From Flavobacteriaceae bacterium (GTDB lineage Bacteria; Bacteroidota; Bacteroidia; Flavobacteriales; Flavobacteriaceae): DNA of 64,000 nt. The notes beneath the pieces are model-generated. The model did no database searches. It was given only the letters and a program-made list of their open reading frames with translations, and was not told where the DNA came from. The stretch covers positions 434,001-498,000 of the forward strand of contig JANQNQ010000008.1 of the NCBI GenBank assembly GCA_028279515.1. Direction: 5' to 3'. Positions 17,533 through 28,087 of the stretch are shown piece by piece. Position 1 is the first letter of the stretch; each line of letters starts with the position of its first letter. The position numbers and the translations under genes are program-made.

Positions 17533-17997
17533 TTAGAAGTCGTTTCGCGACTTGCTTATTTTGGTCTTAATTTTCTCAAGCTTTTTCTCGGCAGGGATTC
17601 TGTTCGGGACAGCTCCGATCAGTATAGGATTTCCTACATTAAATTGGGCAATGATTTCATAGGCGCGCTCTTCATTTTGATGTATTTGAAGGTCTTTAAC
17701 TTCGGCAATACGTCGCTGTCTATGGATTTTCACAAATCCGAAGGGAGGATAAAAGATGCCTTTTACGATCTCACCGTTTTTTAAGGCAACCATCTTTGAG
17801 ATATGTATGATGCTGACCAATAGATAGATAATATATCCCGTAATTACAGCCTTGATCAATTTTGAAAGGTCAAAGCCTTCGGTAAAGTCTGATATTGTAA
17901 ATGTCTCTAACCCTAAAATGCCAATAAGGGCTAGGATTACCAGAAGGAATACCGGATGAACAACATCGTCTTTGTGTAAAATTTTATCTGTTTTCAT
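17533..17997 (-). CDS. Membrane protein with cytoplasmic C-terminal domain, unknown function
   Basis: A 154-residue protein with two predicted membrane helices (about residues 13-32 and 47-66) followed by a soluble, probably cytoplasmic domain with alternating beta-type segments (MVALKNGEIVKGIFYPPFGFVKIHRQRRI, residues about 68-96, best seen as two short strands and a basic turn). No known family is apparent. The gene starts one base from the clc stop codon, so it is almost certainly co-transcribed and perhaps translationally coupled with clc. It might modulate or assemble with that channel, which is inference from position only. Confidence 0.6.
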   Translation of the reverse strand: MKTDKILHKDDVVHPVFLLVILALIGILGLETFTISDFTEGFDLSKLIKAVITGYIIYLLVSIIHISKMVALKNGEIVKGIFYPPFGFVKIHRQRRIAEVKDLQIHQNEERAYEIIAQFNVGNPILIGAVPNRIPAEKKLEKIKTKISKSRNDF

Positions 17998-17998
17998 A

Positions 17999-19777
17999 CT
18001 ATCGCGTAAAGGTAATCAATTTACGACGGTAGGCGGTAAGTAACTTTGACTTGGAAACAAAGCCGAAGTACTTACCATTCTTAATGACCGGAAGATTCCA
18101 AGCGCCGCAATCCTGAAACTTTTTCATCACGTCTTTCATGTCATCTTCTTCGTAGATGATGTACTCGGGTGCCTCGTGCATGATGTCTTTAACGAAGGTA
18201 GTGTCATAAAGATCTGTGTTGAACATGAATTCTCTAATATCATCTAAGAGAATGACTCCGACCAGCTCTTTCTGGTCATTGAGTACCGGGAAGAGATTAC
18301 GCGATGACTTGGCAACTGCCTCATGCAACATTTCGCCCAAGGTCATGGTAGGCGACAATATCATAAAATTGTTTTCTACCACTTTGTCAAGATTCATCAA
18401 AGTGAGTACCGCATGATCCTTGTTATGGGTAAGCAACGCTCCTTTTTCTGCCAACTCTCGTGTATATATATTGTAGTCCAAAGTATTTTTTGTCATGAGG
18501 AAAGAGATTGCCGCCGTAAGCATCAACGGAACAAATAGTTCGTAGCCGCCCGTGATCTGCGCAATGAGGAAGATGGCTGTAAGTGGCGCATGAAGCACCC
18601 CTGCAATAAGACCTGCCATACCTACCAGCGTGAAGTTTGATTCAGAAACCGAAAATCCAAGAGCGCCAATTAATTTGGCCATTACGTTGCCTAAAGCACT
18701 TCCCATGACCAATGTCGGAATAAAGATTCCGCCCGATCCACCAGCAGCAAGCGTGGTGGTCATGGCAACCGCCTTAAAGATGGTGATCCCGACCAAAAGA
18801 GCGATGACCACCCATACATTATCAATGACGGCATCAAAAGGGGTCTTCCCAAGTGCGGCGATATGGTCTCCTGTTAAAAGGTCATTGATAAAGCCAAACC
18901 CTTCCCCGTATAATGGCGGAATAAAATAGAGCATCACACCGATGGCCAATCCTCCATACAGTAATTTGACTATCGGACTTTTTATACTGTTGAACAATTT
19001 GGTAATGGCAAAGTACATTTTGGTAAAGTAAATCGAAGCAAAGGCTGTCCCAACACCCAAAAGCACATAGAACAGGGTGTCTTCGATTACGAACTTCTCG
19101 GTCACATCAAAACTAAAAAGCACTTCGTCCCCTAAAAAGAAATAAGAGGTGATCACTGCGGAAACAGAGGCCAACAATAACGGCACTAACGATACCAATG
19201 TAAGATCCAAACTAAACACTTCGACCGCAAAGATGATGCCTGCAATGGGGGATTTAAAGACCGATGAGATAGCTGCCGCCGAAGCGCACCCGATCAACAA
19301 AATGCGGGTTTTGCTATTCATATGAAACAATCTGCTCAAGTTAGAGCTGATGGCAGATCCCGAAGCAGCTGCAGGTCCTAACAATCCAACGGACCCTCCA
19401 AACCCAACGGTTAGCGGAGCCATAAGCAAGGGGATATACATTTTTGCCGCTCGCATGATTCCAGTGCGTTTAGAAAGGGAGTATAAAATCGACGGAATGG
19501 CGTGCTCTACCTTTTGTTTCAATAGAAACTTTGAGGTGAGGTACACCAGAAGCAGTCCGATCGTTGGAAGAATGAAATAGAGTTGGTTCTCTGAAAAGAT
19601 GATACCGCGCTCTAAAAAGGACTGGATCGAGAAGGTAAAGTTCTTAAGAGTCACGGCAGCCAATCCTGATAGCAGTCCTACCAACACGCTCAGAATGTAC
19701 ACAAAGTTCTTATTAGAGATATGTTTATACCTCCAAATAAGGAACCGTGTTAATGCTGATTTCTTCGTTGTTGACAT
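17999..19777 (-). CDS. CLC-type chloride channel protein with C-terminal CBS pair, gating glutamate absent
   Basis: A 592-residue CLC family protein with about 18 intramembrane helices (residues 25-430) and two CBS domains (about 455-585) that may bind adenine nucleotides. Anion-pore segments are recognisable: VEHAIPSIL in place of GSGIP, GFGGSVGLLGP (residues 126-135) in place of GxREGP, and GGSGGIFIPTLVMGSALG near helix N. The position of the external gating glutamate (E148 in the E. coli protein) is L133 here, encoded TTA. The internal proton glutamate (E203) aligns with V187 in IIFAVEVF. By knowledge of the family, loss of both argues for passive anion conduction rather than proton-coupled exchange. 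It is followed one base later by a small membrane protein gene. Confidence 0.88.
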   Translation of the reverse strand: MSTTKKSALTRFLIWRYKHISNKNFVYILSVLVGLLSGLAAVTLKNFTFSIQSFLERGIIFSENQLYFILPTIGLLLVYLTSKFLLKQKVEHAIPSILYSLSKRTGIMRAAKMYIPLLMAPLTVGFGGSVGLLGPAAASGSAISSNLSRLFHMNSKTRILLIGCASAAAISSVFKSPIAGIIFAVEVFSLDLTLVSLVPLLLASVSAVITSYFFLGDEVLFSFDVTEKFVIEDTLFYVLLGVGTAFASIYFTKMYFAITKLFNSIKSPIVKLLYGGLAIGVMLYFIPPLYGEGFGFINDLLTGDHIAALGKTPFDAVIDNVWVVIALLVGITIFKAVAMTTTLAAGGSGGIFIPTLVMGSALGNVMAKLIGALGFSVSESNFTLVGMAGLIAGVLHAPLTAIFLIAQITGGYELFVPLMLTAAISFLMTKNTLDYNIYTRELAEKGALLTHNKDHAVLTLMNLDKVVENNFMILSPTMTLGEMLHEAVAKSSRNLFPVLNDQKELVGVILLDDIREFMFNTDLYDTTFVKDIMHEAPEYIIYEEDDMKDVMKKFQDCGAWNLPVIKNGKYFGFVSKSKLLTAYRRKLITFTR

Positions 19778-19805
19778 CCCCAGTGTATAGAAACCTAAAA
19801 ATACT

Positions 19806-19830
19806 AAAAAATCCCGCTGGTGAGCGGGAT
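19806..19830 (-). terminator. Terminator after aspS
   Basis: AATCCCGCT and AGCGGGATT pair across GGTG (19810-19831 region). On the minus strand the stem is followed by TTTTTTAGTATTTTT, so it ends the leftward aspS transcript just upstream of clc. Confidence 0.8.
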
Positions 19831-19836
19831 TCTTCT

Positions 19837-21591
19837 TTATGACTTGAGGTTGAGTTTTAGACTCAACTCTTCTAATTGTTCATCATCAACGGGAGCAGGT
19901 GCATCGATCATCACATCGCGACCGCTATTGTTTTTTGGGAAAGCAATAAAATCTCGAATTGTTTCTTGTCCGCCTAAAATGGCAACCAGACGGTCAAACC
20001 CAAAAGCGAGTCCACCGTGTGGAGGCGCTCCATATTGAAAGGCATCCATCAAGAAGCCAAACTGTGCGTTTGCCTCTTCGGGTGTAAACCCTAGATAGTC
20101 GAACATCATGGCTTGAATCTCTTTGTCATGAATACGAATAGATCCACCACCGATCTCGTTACCGTTAAGAACCAGGTCATAAGCATTGGCCTTTACATTG
20201 CCAGGCTCTGTTTTTAATAATTCTATTTGTTCTGGTTTTGGAGAGGTAAAGGGATGGTGCATCGCATGGTAGCGCTCGGTTTCTTCATCCCATTCTAACA
20301 ATGGAAAATCAACAACCCAAAGTGGAGCAAACTCTTCTGGATTTCTCAACCCAAGACGTTCTGCTAACTCCATACGCAAAGCGCTCAGTTGAGCACGCAC
20401 TTTATTGGTATCGCCCGAAAGCACACAGATCAAATCTCCTGCTTTGGCGCCCGTTGCTTCGGCCCATTTGGCTAAGTCTTCTTGGTCGTAGAATTTATCA
20501 ACCGAAGATTTATAGCTTCCGTCTTCATTGCAACGAACGTAAACCATACCCATGGCTCCAATTTGCGGACGCTTTACCCAATCGATCAACTTGTCGATCT
20601 CTTTTCGAGTATAGGTGTTTCCGCGAGGAACTGCAATACCTGCAACCAATTCGGCTTTATTGAAAACGTTGAAGTCTTTGTGTTGTGCTACAGTATTCAA
20701 CTCTCCGAATTCCATTCCGAAGCGAATATCTGGCTTGTCATTTCCATAACGACGCATGGCCTCGTCATAGGTCATACGAGGGAAATCTCCGATCTCAACA
20801 CCCTTCAGTTCTTTAAGAAGGTGACGTGTTAGTCCTTCGAACGTATTTAAAATATCTTCTTGGTCGACAAAGGCCATCTCGCAGTCGATCTGAGTAAACT
20901 CAGGTTGACGGTCGGCGCGAAGGTCTTCGTCTCTAAAACATTTTACGATCTGGAAATATTTGTCCATTCCTCCAACCATCAACAATTGCTTGAAAGTTTG
21001 AGGAGATTGCGGAAGCGCATAGAATTGCCCTTCGTTCATTCTGGAAGGCACTACAAAATCACGGGCTCCTTCGGGCGTAGACTTGATCAAATAAGGAGTT
21101 TCTACCTCGATAAAGCCTTGCTCAGAAAGATAATTACGTACTTCGATAGAAACCTTGTGTCTAAAGATCAAGCTCTCTTTTACAGGGTTACGACGAATGT
21201 CTAAATAACGGTACTGCATGCGAAGTTCTTCGCCTCCATCAGTTTCATCTTCAATTGTAAAAGGAGGCGTTTGGGCAGCATTCAAGATATTGAGTTCGGT
21301 TACCAAGATCTCGATATCACCCGTAGCCATGTTTTTGGTCTTCGACTCTCGTTCGATGACTGTTCCTTTGGCTTGAATGACAAACTCTCTACCCAGTGTT
21401 TTAGATTGCTCTAATAAAGCAGCGGGTGTTCTTTCTTCGTCAAACACCAATTGTGTGATTCCGTATCGGTCACGAATTACCACCCAATTAAGGACACCAC
21501 GGTCCTTGATACGTTGTACCCATCCTGCCAAGGTTACTTCCTTGCCTACATCGCTCATGCGTAATTCACCGCAATTATGACTTCTATACAT
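19837..21591 (-). CDS. aspS: Aspartyl-tRNA synthetase
   Basis: Charges tRNA-Asp (584 residues, the standard bacterial length with a GAD insertion). The N-terminal OB-fold anticodon-binding domain spans about residues 1-105. Class II motif 2 is seen in [18 protein letters not shown] and motif 3 in [16 protein letters not shown]. The catalytic loop before motif 2 reads [16 protein letters not shown], and the conserved HPFTSP segment is present. On the minus strand a TAAATTTG -7 element (21616-21623) lies 25 bases upstream of the start. A hairpin terminator follows the stop, so the gene is a single-gene unit. Confidence 0.97.
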   Translation of the reverse strand: MYRSHNCGELRMSDVGKEVTLAGWVQRIKDRGVLNWVVIRDRYGITQLVFDEERTPAALLEQSKTLGREFVIQAKGTVIERESKTKNMATGDIEILVTELNILNAAQTPPFTIEDETDGGEELRMQYRYLDIRRNPVKESLIFRHKVSIEVRNYLSEQGFIEVETPYLIKSTPEGARDFVVPSRMNEGQFYALPQSPQTFKQLLMVGGMDKYFQIVKCFRDEDLRADRQPEFTQIDCEMAFVDQEDILNTFEGLTRHLLKELKGVEIGDFPRMTYDEAMRRYGNDKPDIRFGMEFGELNTVAQHKDFNVFNKAELVAGIAVPRGNTYTRKEIDKLIDWVKRPQIGAMGMVYVRCNEDGSYKSSVDKFYDQEDLAKWAEATGAKAGDLICVLSGDTNKVRAQLSALRMELAERLGLRNPEEFAPLWVVDFPLLEWDEETERYHAMHHPFTSPKPEQIELLKTEPGNVKANAYDLVLNGNEIGGGSIRIHDKEIQAMMFDYLGFTPEEANAQFGFLMDAFQYGAPPHGGLAFGFDRLVAILGGQETIRDFIAFPKNNSGRDVMIDAPAPVDDEQLEELSLKLNLKS

Positions 21592-21615
21592 TGCTTACTT
21601 GTAATTTATAGGCTG

Positions 21616-21623
21616 CAAATTTA
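21616..21623 (-). promoter_or_regulatory. -7 promoter element of aspS
   Basis: TAAATTTG on the minus strand fits TAnnTTTG. A -33 TTTG is not evident at the usual spacing. The remaining gap to the divergent receptor gene (21624-21831) is AT-rich and shows no repeat I would defend. Confidence 0.45.
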
Positions 21624-21831
21624 AGAAGATAAAGTGTTAGGACGCTATGTTGGTGTCATATAATTCTAAAGGACCGAAAAATGCTGAGAAAAGTAAAATT
21701 GATAATAATGTAACAAAAACATGAATTCATTCACAATTTGATAACATCCGTAGGATTTTTATCAATAAAACCTTGTTAAATAGGATAATAAGTCAGAAAT
21801 TGGCATGAGTAATTATTAAAACCTAAACAAT

Positions 21832-24489
21832 ATGAAACTACCCTTGTCATTAAAAATGATGCTTATTGCGTTGTTTTCAGTGCCGTTATTTGCCATTGGG
21901 CAACAAACAGTTTCTGGAACCGTTACCGACGGTGGCAGTGGCCAACCCCTTCCTGGAGCCAATGTGATCGTCAAAGGAACCACCACAGGAACCACCTCAG
22001 ATTTTGATGGTAACTTTCTACTCAACGTAGATTCCTTCCCTGTTACGCTCGTCGTGTCCTCGGTAGGATTTAAGTCTGAAGAGATTACCGTAAACTCAAG
22101 CTCACCGATTTCTGTGGTCTTACAGGAAGGAGAGGCCCTTGATGAAGTGGTGATCGTAGGTAACCGTGCGAAGCCAAGAACCGTATTAGAGTCTCCTGTG
22201 CCGATTGACAACATCAGCGCTCAAGAGTTGGCAACCAGTGCACAACCCGAAGTAGATAAGATGATTGCATATCGAGTACCTTCTTATAACTCGACACAAC
22301 AAACTATTTCTGATGCGACAGCACACTTTGACCCTTCAGAATTAAGAAACTTAGGACCTAGTAGAACCTTGGTGTTGGTAAACGGAAAACGTAAAAACCA
22401 AAGTGCTTTGGTCTATGTGAACGAAACGCCAGGACGTGGTGAAGTAGGTGTCGATATGAAAAGTATTCCGGCCGCTGCCATCGAACGTGTCGAAGTACTT
22501 CGTGATGGGGCTTCTGCGCAGTATGGATCAGATGCTATCGCTGGTGTAATCAATATTATTTTAAAGGAAGAAACCGATAAGACTACCGTAAATTTAGGCA
22601 CGGGTGTGACCACCGAAGGTGATGGATTTACCTATAGCGGGTCGGTCAACACGGGCTTCGATTTTGATGGTGGAGGATATGTGAATTTTACAGCAGATTT
22701 TTATCATCAAGACTACACGGATCGCGCTGGAGAGCCAGGCAATGACCTATTGTTTGGAAACATCTTTGGTGACCAGTCGTTGATCGACGGAACCAACCCA
22801 TGGATTCAAGACAACCCAGATCTTGGAATGATCGTTGGGCAGCCTGAGTACGATAAATTTGGACTGGCATTCAATGCAGGAGTGCCGTATGAGGGGGGTG
22901 AATTTTATCTCTTCGGAAGCCTTCAAAAAAGGGATGGAAAGAGTTTTGCACTTTATAGGGCACCTTATTGGATTACGGATGACTTTGGATTGTTAACTCC
23001 TGAAGGCCAACCATACAATGGTTTTCAACCTACTTTTGAGACTGATATTAGAGATAATACCATTTCTGTCGGAAACCGATGGGAAATGTTTGGAGATTGG
23101 AAGTTTGATGTGAGTTATACCTTCGGAAGAAACGCAGTTGATTACTTGATTGGTAATACGATCAACGTGGCGTTAGGAGCGTCAAGCCCTACGCAATTTG
23201 ACCCAGGAGGCTATCGTTTTAGCAACAATATTGGAAACATAGATATTGCCAAAGATTTTGGAACTGTGAGCTTAACACTTGGTTCTGAAATTAGACAAGA
23301 ACGCTTTGTTACACAACAAGGAGAGCTTGCTTCATATATTGATGGCGGGGCACAATCATTCCCAGGACTGCGCCCAGAGAATGCGGTTTCTGAAACACGT
23401 TCTAATGTAGGTGTTTACGGTGGATTGGATTGGGACCCGACTGATCAAATTCTGATCAGTGGAGCTGTTCGTTACGAAGATTATAGTGATTTTGGAGACA
23501 ATGTTTCTTGGAAGATCGCAGGACGCTACTTGTTAGAAGATGATAAAGGGGCCATTAGAGCTTCGGTAAATACTGGATTCAGAGCGCCTTCTTTACATCA
23601 GATCTATTTAAGTAATATTCAAACGCTACAATTAGCCGATGGAACCATCGGACAACAAGGAACCTTCAACAATGTAGACCCGATCATTATTGACCCAGTA
23701 AATGGGTTAGGGGTACCGCAGTTGGATGCTGAAGAGTCGTTTAATATTGCTGGGGGTATTACCTATAAGGTTACACCGCAATTCACAGTTTCTTTAGACT
23801 ACTATAACATTGCCGTTGATGATCGTGTACTCTTGACAAATCCGTTAGGATTTGATGGTGACGACACTACCACAAACGCTGTTGAGCAGGTATTGATCGA
23901 CAACTCTGTTGGTAACGTTACCTTCTTTGTAAACGCAGTAGATACGAAGACGCAAGGGGTTGACCTTGTTGCTAACTATAGAGGTATTGAGCTTGGTGGC
24001 GGAAATCTAGATGTAAATGTTGCCGTTAACTGGAATGAGACGGATATCGATGGTACGATTTCTGTACCACAAAAGATTCTTGATGCTGGGTATACTGACA
24101 TCTTTAATCGTGAAGAGCAATCAAGAATTACAACGGCGCGTCCAAACCTAAAAGGCGTACTCGGACTTAACTACAACATCGATAAGTTTGAGATTGTGTT
24201 AAACAACACATACTTCGGAGAGGTAACTTGGAGGCACCCAACAACGCCTAACTTTGACCAGACCTTTGCTGGTAAAGTGTTGACCGATCTTTCAGTAGCA
24301 TACCAGTTTGATAGCTGGATTACTGCGAAGGTATCTGCTAACAACATTTTGGACGTATATCCTGATGAGATCAATACATTTGGAGATTTTGGAACCGACC
24401 TAGGAGGACGTTTCCGCTATCCATGGGAAGTGAATCAATTTGGATTTAATGGTACTTTCTTACAAGGAGGATTGACGTTTACTTTCTAA
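21832..24489 (+). CDS. TonB-dependent outer-membrane receptor
   Basis: 885 residues with a signal peptide (about 1-24, ending AIGQ). The N-terminal carboxypeptidase-regulatory-like domain (about 25-105) carries SGTVTDGGSGQPLPGANVIVKGT. The plug contains LVLVNGKRKNQSAL, AAIERVEVLRDGASAQYGSDAIAGVINII (conserved plug block, about residues 211-240) and the barrel runs to a C-terminal aromatic (GLTFTF), as expected for BAM insertion. It takes up an unidentified ligand using TonB energy. There is no SusD-like gene beside it, so it is not a classical SusCD glycan importer. It stands alone between aspS and the RND operon and is closed by a bidirectional terminator. Confidence 0.92.
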   Translation: MKLPLSLKMMLIALFSVPLFAIGQQTVSGTVTDGGSGQPLPGANVIVKGTTTGTTSDFDGNFLLNVDSFPVTLVVSSVGFKSEEITVNSSSPISVVLQEGEALDEVVIVGNRAKPRTVLESPVPIDNISAQELATSAQPEVDKMIAYRVPSYNSTQQTISDATAHFDPSELRNLGPSRTLVLVNGKRKNQSALVYVNETPGRGEVGVDMKSIPAAAIERVEVLRDGASAQYGSDAIAGVINIILKEETDKTTVNLGTGVTTEGDGFTYSGSVNTGFDFDGGGYVNFTADFYHQDYTDRAGEPGNDLLFGNIFGDQSLIDGTNPWIQDNPDLGMIVGQPEYDKFGLAFNAGVPYEGGEFYLFGSLQKRDGKSFALYRAPYWITDDFGLLTPEGQPYNGFQPTFETDIRDNTISVGNRWEMFGDWKFDVSYTFGRNAVDYLIGNTINVALGASSPTQFDPGGYRFSNNIGNIDIAKDFGTVSLTLGSEIRQERFVTQQGELASYIDGGAQSFPGLRPENAVSETRSNVGVYGGLDWDPTDQILISGAVRYEDYSDFGDNVSWKIAGRYLLEDDKGAIRASVNTGFRAPSLHQIYLSNIQTLQLADGTIGQQGTFNNVDPIIIDPVNGLGVPQLDAEESFNIAGGITYKVTPQFTVSLDYYNIAVDDRVLLTNPLGFDGDDTTTNAVEQVLIDNSVGNVTFFVNAVDTKTQGVDLVANYRGIELGGGNLDVNVAVNWNETDIDGTISVPQKILDAGYTDIFNREEQSRITTARPNLKGVLGLNYNIDKFEIVLNNTYFGEVTWRHPTTPNFDQTFAGKVLTDLSVAYQFDSWITAKVSANNILDVYPDEINTFGDFGTDLGGRFRYPWEVNQFGFNGTFLQGGLTFTF

Positions 24490-24512
24490 TACATTCAATT
24501 CAATAAAATAAG

Positions 24513-24538
24513 AAGGCCCCGAAATACGGGGCCTTTTC
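24513..24538. terminator. Bidirectional terminator
   Basis: AAGGCCCCG and CGGGGCCTT pair across AAATA (24513-24535), with a T run on the right and an A-rich stretch on the left. It separates the TonB receptor from the convergent RND operon. Confidence 0.85.
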
Positions 24539-24558
24539 TTTTATGTGATGAGCGCTTT

Positions 24559-27500
24559 TTAAGCCGCTGATTTTACTTCTACCACTGGGTCTTCAACCAC
24601 TGGTTTTTTTCGCCATGAGCGAATTCGAATCTTGATTTTGTACACAATGTAGAACAATACAGGTACAATGATCAACGTCAAGAACGTAGCGATGATCAAT
24701 CCGTAGATTACAGTCCATGCTAATGGCCCCCAGAAGATCACGTTATCTCCCCCGATATAGACCTTAGGGTCAAAACTACCAAAGAGTGAGAAGAAGTCAA
24801 TGTTTAGACCGATAGCCAACGGAATCAAACCAAGTACGGTTGTAATGGCCGTCAACAATACAGGTCGTAAACGTGCGCGACCTCCTTTTATGATGATCTC
24901 TGACACATCTTCTTTTGAAAGAAGAGAACCTTCTTCTAGACCTAACTCAACAATACGGCGGTCTATCAAGAGTTGAGTGTAATCTAAGAGAACCACTCCG
25001 TTGTTTACTACAATTCCTGCGAGTGAGATAATACCCATCATGGTCATCATGATCACGAAAGATGATCCTGTAACCAGAATACCTCCGAATACACCGATAA
25101 AACTCAAGAAAATAGCGATCATAATGATCGTTGGTTTTGAGATTGAGCTAAACTGGAAGATCAAGATCAACATGATCAGCCCTAAACCTGAAAAGAAGGC
25201 ACCCATTAAAAAGGCCATTTGCTTGTTCTGCTCTTCGATCTGACCGGTGTAATCTATTTTCACTTCTGTAGGAACCTTGAAGTCGTTCATTTCATTTTGA
25301 ATCTGACTTACAATCGCACCAGCATCTGTATATCCAGGAGCCAATCCAGAATATAGGGTTACCACTCGCTTAGAATCACGATGTTTGATCGCACTAAATG
25401 AAGAGGTGTTCTTTTGTTTGGCTACTGCCGAAACAGGCACTTCCTTCAACTGCCCAGACGCTTGGTCCCTAAAGATGATGTTTTGATCAAACAAAGCATT
25501 TTTATCGTAACGAATGTCTTCATCAAAACGCACATTGATGTCATAATCATCTCCATCTTTCTTGTAAACTCCTGCCTTGGCACCAAACAGCGAATTACGC
25601 AATTGTTGACCCACTTGTCCGGCAGAAACACCTAGCTCTCCTGCTTTTTCACGGTCTACGACCACTTGCATCGAAGGTTTGCCTTTGTTCACGTCGATTT
25701 TTAATTCATCGATACCTGCGATACTTTTCGAATTAATGAAGTTTCGCATGTTTTCAGCGACTTGGATCAATTGATCGTAGTTGTCTCCTTCAATTTCGAT
25801 GTTGATCGGATATCCTGCAGGAGGTCCAACTGGATCTTTTTCAACCGAAATGGCAACACCTGGATAGATTCCTTTTAAGGCATCTTGCACGCGTTGACGT
25901 AGCTCTTCACTATCTTCTCCTTGGCGATATTTGTACTCGCGCATGGTAGCGGTGATTTTTCCACGGTGTGGCATTTCGGCATTGCTTCCGCCGTCGGTGT
26001 TTGGATTACCTGCACCTTCTCCAACTTGCGATACAGCCGATTCTACTAAGAAATTATAATCTTTTCCACCGTCATCTTTTCCGTCTATATAGCGTTGGTC
26101 ATTCAGTACATCATATACACGACGTTCAATGTCTTTGGTGATAACATTTGTTTTGTCAATATCGGTACCTTGTGGGTATTCGATATATACCACGATCTGG
26201 TTGGGTTTATTATCTGGGAAGAACTCTACTTTGGTTCGCTGACTCTGCATAGAGGCACCGAACATTCCGAAGACAATAAAAAGCAACAAAAAGATACCAA
26301 TGACAAACGCATACGGTCTGAATCCTGATAATGCGTATCGTAAGAAATTTTTGTACTTGTTTTCTAGCCAGGTCAATATTTTGCGTTGAAAGTAGTTAGC
26401 TGCTTTTTTAAGGCCGTATTTGTATACCCAGAACATAATGCCTGTGAAGATCATCAATGTACCGAGTCCGCGCATAGGCCCACCTATGATAAGAACAAAG
26501 ATTCCGAGACCTCCTAAAATAGCACTCAAACGAATCAATTGCTTCAGGGAAAGTTCACGGTCGCCAACTTCCATAAGTTGTGACACCAACATCGAGTTGA
26601 TAAAGATGGCCACGAATAATGAAGATCCTAGCACCACTGAAAGCGTAATCGGGAAATAGATCATGAATTGCCCCATCACTCCAGGCCATAGACCAAGTGG
26701 TACGAAGGCCGCTACAGTGGTCAAGGTCGAAATAATGATAGGGAAGGCGATCTCACCGATTCCTTTTTTGGCAGCTTCGATACGAGACATCCCTTCTTCT
26801 TCCATCAAACGGTACACGTTTTCAACAACAACAATTCCGTTATCCACCAGCATTCCCAGTCCCATGATCAATGCAAAAAGAATCATGGTGTTCATGGTAT
26901 ATCCAAAGAGTGAAAGAATCATAAATGACATGAACATCGACATCGGAATCGCGAACCCTACAAACAAAGCGTTTCTGAACCCTAAGAAGAACATCAATAC
27001 AGTCACCACGAGGATGATTCCGAAGATGATATTGTTCACAAGGTCATCAACTTGGTTGATGGTCTTTGCAGACTGATCGTTTGCGATTGTTACTTCAAGG
27101 TCTTTCGGAAAATAATTTTCAACAGCATCTTTTACCAAATCATTGATCTGGTTGGCTGCTTCCACCATGTTTTTTCCAGAACGCTTTTTGACGTCAAGCA
27201 TCACTACATTCTTACCAAACTCTCTGGCATAGGTGGTCTTTTCTTTTTCCTTGAACTCAACCTTTGCGATATCTCTTAGATACACCGCTCCGTTTTGAGA
27301 TTTCACAACAAAGTTGTCGAGCTCTTTCGGATTTTCAACTTCTCCTAGAATTCGAATAGTACGGCGTTGCCCACTAGTGATCAAGTTACCAGCAGACATG
27401 GTCGTATTCCCGTTATTGATCGCATTGATTACATCTTGGAAATTCACCTTGGCCGCCATCATTTTATAGATATCGACGGCTACTTCAACCTCTTTTTCTT

Positions 27501-28083
27501 GCGCCCCACGAATGTCTACCTGCTTGATCTCTTTGAAATCCTCAATATGATCTTCCAAGTACTCACCGTATTCCTTTAGTTTTTCAACAGGATAATCTCC
27601 TTTGATGTTGATGTTAAGGATGGGTTGTTCTTCAGAGATATTGAGGTCAAAGACATTGGGTTCTACTTTCGCTCCTTGAAAAATGGGCCAGTCAACACCT
27701 GCCTTTTCGCTGTCAACTTCATCTTTCACTTTTTGTTTTGCTTGCTCGACAGTTACTTCTTCGTCAAACTCAACGGTTATGATTCCGTAGTCTTCCTGAG
27801 AGGTAGAAATGATTTCAACTACGTTGCTTACGTTCTTCAGTCGGTCCTCTAACGGATCAACGATCAAACGTTCAATATCTTCCGCAGTATTCCCAGGAAA
27901 GGGTGTACTGATATAGATCTTGGTCTCTTTGATCTCGGGGAAATTTTCCCGAGGCATACTATTGTAGGCCGACAACCCGAAGATCAAGAAAATCCCGATC
28001 ATCACATAAATGGTCGTCTTATTGTCGATGGCCCAAGAAGAGAGTCTAAACTCTTTGTTTACCTTTTTTTCTCTTGTGGTCAT
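24559..28083 (-). CDS. RND family efflux transporter permease
   Basis: Inner-membrane pump of a tripartite efflux system (1174 residues, longer than the usual 1030-1050). Two periplasmic porter halves (about 45-345 and 600-900) alternate with membrane helices. The proton-relay region reads MGLGMLVDNGIVVVEN, with Asp at residue 414. Helix ends IIISTLTTVAAFVPLG and AGIVVNNGVVLLDY are typical. Extra length comes partly from an added hydrophobic hairpin of two helices at about residues 520-557, between helices 6 and 7. The substrate cannot be deduced; the ADxDxxSF-type HAE/HME discrimination is not clear by eye. It starts four bases after the adaptor stop and is the last gene of the tetR-led operon. 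Confidence 0.94.
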   Translation of the reverse strand: MTTREKKVNKEFRLSSWAIDNKTTIYVMIGIFLIFGLSAYNSMPRENFPEIKETKIYISTPFPGNTAEDIERLIVDPLEDRLKNVSNVVEIISTSQEDYGIITVEFDEEVTVEQAKQKVKDEVDSEKAGVDWPIFQGAKVEPNVFDLNISEEQPILNINIKGDYPVEKLKEYGEYLEDHIEDFKEIKQVDIRGAQEKEVEVAVDIYKMMAAKVNFQDVINAINNGNTTMSAGNLITSGQRRTIRILGEVENPKELDNFVVKSQNGAVYLRDIAKVEFKEKEKTTYAREFGKNVVMLDVKKRSGKNMVEAANQINDLVKDAVENYFPKDLEVTIANDQSAKTINQVDDLVNNIIFGIILVVTVLMFFLGFRNALFVGFAIPMSMFMSFMILSLFGYTMNTMILFALIMGLGMLVDNGIVVVENVYRLMEEEGMSRIEAAKKGIGEIAFPIIISTLTTVAAFVPLGLWPGVMGQFMIYFPITLSVVLGSSLFVAIFINSMLVSQLMEVGDRELSLKQLIRLSAILGGLGIFVLIIGGPMRGLGTLMIFTGIMFWVYKYGLKKAANYFQRKILTWLENKYKNFLRYALSGFRPYAFVIGIFLLLFIVFGMFGASMQSQRTKVEFFPDNKPNQIVVYIEYPQGTDIDKTNVITKDIERRVYDVLNDQRYIDGKDDGGKDYNFLVESAVSQVGEGAGNPNTDGGSNAEMPHRGKITATMREYKYRQGEDSEELRQRVQDALKGIYPGVAISVEKDPVGPPAGYPINIEIEGDNYDQLIQVAENMRNFINSKSIAGIDELKIDVNKGKPSMQVVVDREKAGELGVSAGQVGQQLRNSLFGAKAGVYKKDGDDYDINVRFDEDIRYDKNALFDQNIIFRDQASGQLKEVPVSAVAKQKNTSSFSAIKHRDSKRVVTLYSGLAPGYTDAGAIVSQIQNEMNDFKVPTEVKIDYTGQIEEQNKQMAFLMGAFFSGLGLIMLILIFQFSSISKPTIIMIAIFLSFIGVFGGILVTGSSFVIMMTMMGIISLAGIVVNNGVVLLDYTQLLIDRRIVELGLEEGSLLSKEDVSEIIIKGGRARLRPVLLTAITTVLGLIPLAIGLNIDFFSLFGSFDPKVYIGGDNVIFWGPLAWTVIYGLIIATFLTLIIVPVLFYIVYKIKIRIRSWRKKPVVEDPVVEVKSAA

Positions 28084-28087
28084 GCGG

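Noticed and set aside
21832-24489. SusC/D polysaccharide-utilisation locus
   Set aside because: No SusD-like gene, no glycoside hydrolase and no sigma/anti-sigma pair accompany the receptor.
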